A DNA stretch of 64,000 bases from an uncultured Flavobacteriales bacterium. Lineage in GTDB: Bacteria > Bacteroidota > Bacteroidia > Flavobacteriales_D > Crocinitomicaceae. This document shows positions 61,603-64,000 of the stretch, piece after piece; the first letter of the stretch is position 1, and every line of letters begins with the position of its first letter. A program made the position numbers and the translations under genes. The stretch is taken from contig CAJQPA010000018.1 of assembly GCA_905480145.1 (NCBI GenBank), positions 1 through 64,000 of the forward strand, given 5' to 3'. The notes under the pieces are model-generated. The model saw only the letters and a list, made by a program, of their open reading frames with translations. It had not been told where the DNA came from and made no database searches.

Positions 61603-62709
61603 TTAGTTGGAAGAAGAAACTACTTTTCTTGGTTGAAAATCAGTTTTCCCTTCTACCTCAAGTTTCTCTCGTGCTGCTTTTAATTCAGCTGCGCGTTTTG
61701 CTTCTTTTTCTTTTCTTGCATCAATAATAGCATCTGGCTTACTAACTGGTTGCTCTCCATCTGCAAATGAAGCCTTTGCTGTCAAACCAAGAATTTTGAA
61801 CATTTCTTTGTCCTCATTAAAATCTGGGTTTGGCGTCGTCAATAATTTATCTCCTGCAAAAATTGAACTGGCTCCTGCCATAAAACACATTGCTTGTGCC
61901 TCCATATTCATTTGTGTTCTTCCCGCTGACAATCTCACAACAGACTTCGGAAAAGCAATTCTTGTAGTCGCAACCATTCGAATCATTTCCCATTGCTCGA
62001 TTGGTTTTTGTTCAGACAAAGGTGTTCCTTCAACTGCCACCAAAGCATTAATTGGAATCGATTCAGGAGGGTTTTCCATCTCCATATAACTCATCAATAG
62101 ACCAACACGGTCTTCAATAGCCTCTCCCATTCCTATAATACCTCCCGAACAAACAGAAATCCCTGCCTTTCTTGCGTTATCAATGGTATTCAAACGATCT
62201 TCGTATTCTCTTGTTGAAATTACATCATCGTAGTAATCTTTTGAAGTATCTAAGTTGTGATTGTAAGCAAATAAGCCAGCATTCTTTAATCTTTTCGCTT
62301 GATTTTCGTTCATCATACCGAGGGTACAACAAACTTCCATGTTCAGGTCGTTTACCCCTTGCACCATTTCAACAACACTATCGAAATCTTTATTATCTCT
62401 AATTTCTCTCCAAGCTGCCCCCATGCACAATCTAGAAGAACCGTTTGCTTTTGCATTTCTTGCTTGCTCCAAAACAGATTCTACCGTCATCATTTTTTGT
62501 GCATCAACATCTGTATGATACCTTGCCGCTTGAGGGCAATAACCACAATCCTCTGGACATCCTCCAGTCTTAATTGACAAAAGTGAAGACATCTGAACCT
62601 CCAATGGGTTATGATGAAGACGATGAACAGTTGCTGCTTCAAAAACCAATTCTAACAATGGTTTATTATATAATTCGAGTAACTCTTCTTTGGTCGTATA
62701 GCTTTGCAT
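61603..62709 (-). CDS. bioB: Biotin synthase
   Basis: A 368-residue radical SAM enzyme that inserts sulfur into dethiobiotin. The radical SAM cysteines are in GGCPEDCGYCPQA (CxxxCxxC). NHNLDTSKDYY and the later conserved Arg/Asn residues (SAGRTQMN) belong to the SAM/[2Fe-2S] region. A charged C-terminal extension of about 30 residues (KEKEAKRAAELKAAREKLEVE split by position) is longer than in E. coli BioB. It is preceded by an exact -7 element at 62735-62742. Confidence 0.96.
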   Translation of the reverse strand: MQSYTTKEELLELYNKPLLELVFEAATVHRLHHNPLEVQMSSLLSIKTGGCPEDCGYCPQAARYHTDVDAQKMMTVESVLEQARNAKANGSSRLCMGAAWREIRDNKDFDSVVEMVQGVNDLNMEVCCTLGMMNENQAKRLKNAGLFAYNHNLDTSKDYYDDVISTREYEDRLNTIDNARKAGISVCSGGIIGMGEAIEDRVGLLMSYMEMENPPESIPINALVAVEGTPLSEQKPIEQWEMIRMVATTRIAFPKSVVRLSAGRTQMNMEAQAMCFMAGASSIFAGDKLLTTPNPDFNEDKEMFKILGLTAKASFADGEQPVSKPDAIIDARKEKEAKRAAELKAAREKLEVEGKTDFQPRKVVSSSN

Positions 62710-62734
62710 TCTTACTTACTTAATAATTTGGATA

Positions 62735-62742
62735 CAAATATA
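62735..62742 (-). promoter_or_regulatory. -7 element (TATATTTG) for bioB-bioF
   Basis: Exact TAnnTTTG match on the minus strand, 25 bases before the bioB ATG. No BirA-like operator palindrome was recognised next to it. Confidence 0.58.
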
Positions 62743-62825
62743 ATGAAATGAAAGTAGACTAAAGAAAAACTTAAAATAAGTTCGTCTTGTTTATTTCATA
62801 ATTTATCTTGGTAAAAGGGTGTAAG

Positions 62826-63239
62826 TTAATGTGGCAATTTATCTTTGAAAACACCATAAACAAAGGCACCTGTTAACGCACATAAAATAGAAACGAGCAT
62901 GATTGTATTTCCATAGCCTATGTGTGCATAAATTGGTCCCGGACAAGCACCAGTCATAGCCCAACCAAAACCAAATAAAACACCACCCATAATATTCGAT
63001 TTAACCCTCAACACCTTCGGCATTAGAACAACATCTTCTCCTTTAATTGTTTTTATTTGATATTTCTTAATCAAGAATATTGATAAAGCACCAACAGAAA
63101 TAGCTGATCCAATAACACCATACATATGAAAACTTTCAAACAAAAACATTTCCTGTATTCGAAACCAAGAAATAACTTCTCCCTTTACAAGTGGAACACT
63201 AAAAAACATTCCTAATAATGTTGCGTAGATATATTTCAT
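62826..63239 (-). CDS. YeeE/YedE-family sulfur transporter, C-terminal half (DUF6691-type)
   Basis: A 137-residue membrane protein with about four helices and the YeeE/YedE motif GFGWAMTGACPGPIYAHIGYG, which holds the conserved Cys. YeeE (TsuA) takes up thiosulfate through cysteine-lined steps. In Bacteroidota the protein is split into two half-size subunits that are TAATG-coupled, as here with 63239-63805. The substrate (thiosulfate or another sulfur compound) is inferred from the family. Confidence 0.9.
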   Translation of the reverse strand: MKYIYATLLGMFFSVPLVKGEVISWFRIQEMFLFESFHMYGVIGSAISVGALSIFLIKKYQIKTIKGEDVVLMPKVLRVKSNIMGGVLFGFGWAMTGACPGPIYAHIGYGNTIMLVSILCALTGAFVYGVFKDKLPH

Positions 63240-63805
63240 TAGAGTAATTTAAAAATGTAAGGAAACACGAACCAAGTCATTAACAAGCCTCCACAGAAAA
63301 AACCAATGACTGCAATCAATGAGGACAAACTAAACAAACTTAGTCCCATAATAGCATGACCTGAAGTACAACCTCCCGCGTAACGTGCCCCAAACCCGAC
63401 CAAAAAACTACCCAAGCATAAAAGTATCAATGTTATCGGTGAACTTAGAGATTTCCAACTAAATATTTCTATTGGAATCATCCCTGAAAAATCTTCAATG
63501 CCCAATGACTTAAGCTTTAAGACTGTGCCTTCAGAGATGTCAACTATTTCATTGTTTGGAAATAAATTAACTACCAAGAAAGAACCGATGACAAGTCCCA
63601 CCACAAATAATAAATTCAAGGGTTGTTTTTTCCAATCGTACTGGAATATTTTAATGTTCGTTTTTGAAAATCCCATTGCACAAATATCTCTCAACGTACC
63701 TGAAATACCGAAAGGCTTGTTAATTAAAAGTAACGTTAAAGGAACTGTTAAACCTATCAAGGGACCAGCTATATACCATGGCCATGGAGTACTAAAAAAT
63801 TCCAT
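63239..63805 (-). CDS. YeeE/YedE-family sulfur transporter, N-terminal half
   Basis: A 188-residue membrane protein with five or so helices and the second conserved Cys motif GARYAGGCTSGHAIMGLSLFS (residues ~145-165). Together with the downstream half (62826-63239) it covers the full YeeE/YedE fold. It may supply sulfur for cysteine synthesis or detoxify sulfur compounds. It is upstream in the two-gene operon. No rhodanese or persulfide dioxygenase gene is visible in the window next to it. Confidence 0.9.
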   Translation of the reverse strand: MEFFSTPWPWYIAGPLIGLTVPLTLLLINKPFGISGTLRDICAMGFSKTNIKIFQYDWKKQPLNLLFVVGLVIGSFLVVNLFPNNEIVDISEGTVLKLKSLGIEDFSGMIPIEIFSWKSLSSPITLILLCLGSFLVGFGARYAGGCTSGHAIMGLSLFSLSSLIAVIGFFCGGLLMTWFVFPYIFKLL

Positions 63806-63854
63806 TGTTGTTTTTAAATTTTATTGATACTATTAATTACTCAAGAACGCAGAA

Positions 63855-64000
63855 TCATTTTCCCACCAGACAAACGGCATAAGCCTTAATTGCTTTTGAA
63901 TTCCCAAATGAATCAACTTTTTCATGAGTTGTTGCTTTTATAGAAACAACATCTTCATCAACCTGAAGAATGTTCGCAATCTCTTTTTGCATTTTAGGTA
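63855..64000 (-). CDS. ispF: 2-C-methyl-D-erythritol 2,4-cyclodiphosphate synthase, 5'-truncated by the window
   Basis: Only the last ~47 codons lie in the window. The frame from 63998 down to the TGA at 63855-63857 reads PKMQKEIANILQVDE, VVSIKATTHEKVDSFG, and ends in KAYAVCLVGK. The segment SIKATTHEKVDSFG corresponds to the conserved KATTTEKLGFTG motif of IspF. The enzyme makes methylerythritol cyclodiphosphate in the MEP isoprenoid pathway. The start and most of the catalytic domain are right of the window. Spacing to the YeeE gene is 49 bases. Confidence 0.88.
   Translation of the reverse strand, partial: PKMQKEIANILQVDEDVVSIKATTHEKVDSFGNSKAIKAYAVCLVGK

Noticed and set aside
1-64000. tRNA, rRNA, CRISPR arrays, insertion sequences, prophage
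   Set aside because: I looked through the intergenic regions. They are short and show no cloverleaf, spaced repeat or transposase.

Overview
The window is a 64 kb piece of a low-GC chromosome from a member of the Bacteroidota, most likely order Flavobacteriales. The evidence is the gene content (PorT-like outer-membrane barrel, SpoIID/LytB protein, OstA-like protein, Nif3 with its middle insertion, an alpha-oxoamine synthase of the serine palmitoyltransferase type, a flexirubin/aryl-polyene locus) and the promoters. Many genes are preceded by the Bacteroidota -7 element TAnnTTTG and lack a Shine-Dalgarno sequence. No rRNA, tRNA, CRISPR array, insertion sequence or phage gene was seen. Genes are tightly packed, with frequent ATGA, TAATG and TTGA overlaps.

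Region 1 (1-28 kb) is mainly housekeeping. It runs from a 5'-truncated murB through a DEAD-box helicase, a zinc-ribbon/Nif3/outer-membrane-barrel operon, a LtaS-like phosphoglycerol transferase translationally coupled to a diacylglycerol-kinase-family lipid kinase, a single-polypeptide MutA-MutB methylmalonyl-CoA mutase, DivIC/FtsB and SpoIID. It continues with lpxB-orf-surE, DinB, NlpC/P60, a sugar-nucleotide epimerase, glyA, gmhA, a TerB-like protein, and an operon of Fur-family regulator-STAS-purA-OstA. A GT2-DUF2062 glycosyltransferase ends this part and faces the next locus.

Region 2 (about 26.8-50.8 kb) is a large aryl-polyene (flexirubin-type) biosynthetic locus. A 15-gene leftward operon starts with an aromatic amino acid (probably tyrosine) ammonia-lyase. 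It then encodes a ketoreductase, three catalytically complete ketosynthases, two ketosynthase-like proteins without the active-site cysteine, two acyl carrier proteins, two hot-dog dehydratases, a thioesterase, an LpxL-type acyltransferase, a polysaccharide-deacetylase-family protein and a LolA-like carrier. A divergent three-gene operon encodes two CrtI-like FAD oxidoreductases around a giant MMPL exporter/PlsC acyltransferase/methyltransferase fusion. A further leftward trio encodes a secreted protein, a PaaK/CoF-synthetase-like adenylating enzyme and a membrane-anchored C45 (Ntn) acyltransferase/hydrolase. A rightward phosphopantetheinyl transferase, needed to activate the ACPs, closes the locus. 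The likely flow is: tyrosine to 4-coumarate, activation and loading, iterative KS/KR/DH extension to an aryl polyene acyl-ACP, transfer to a lipid or other acceptor, and MMPL/LolA-assisted delivery to the outer membrane. The DarA/DarB pair that makes the dialkylresorcinol half of true flexirubins is not seen anywhere in the window. The acceptor of the polyene is therefore open.

Region 3 (50.8-64 kb) returns to core metabolism: an RSH (p)ppGpp enzyme, fumarylacetoacetase and YchF in one operon, an M28 peptidase, a di-haem cytochrome c peroxidase lipoprotein, a GNAT acetyltransferase, an SPT-like alpha-oxoamine synthase, bioB-bioF, a two-part YeeE/YedE sulfur-compound transporter, and the 3' end of ispF cut by the right window edge.

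Stretches over 300 bases without an obvious gene: only 39238-39577, the divergent promoter region of the polyene locus. It holds a possible 34-residue membrane peptide, a -7 element and a 17-bp palindrome.
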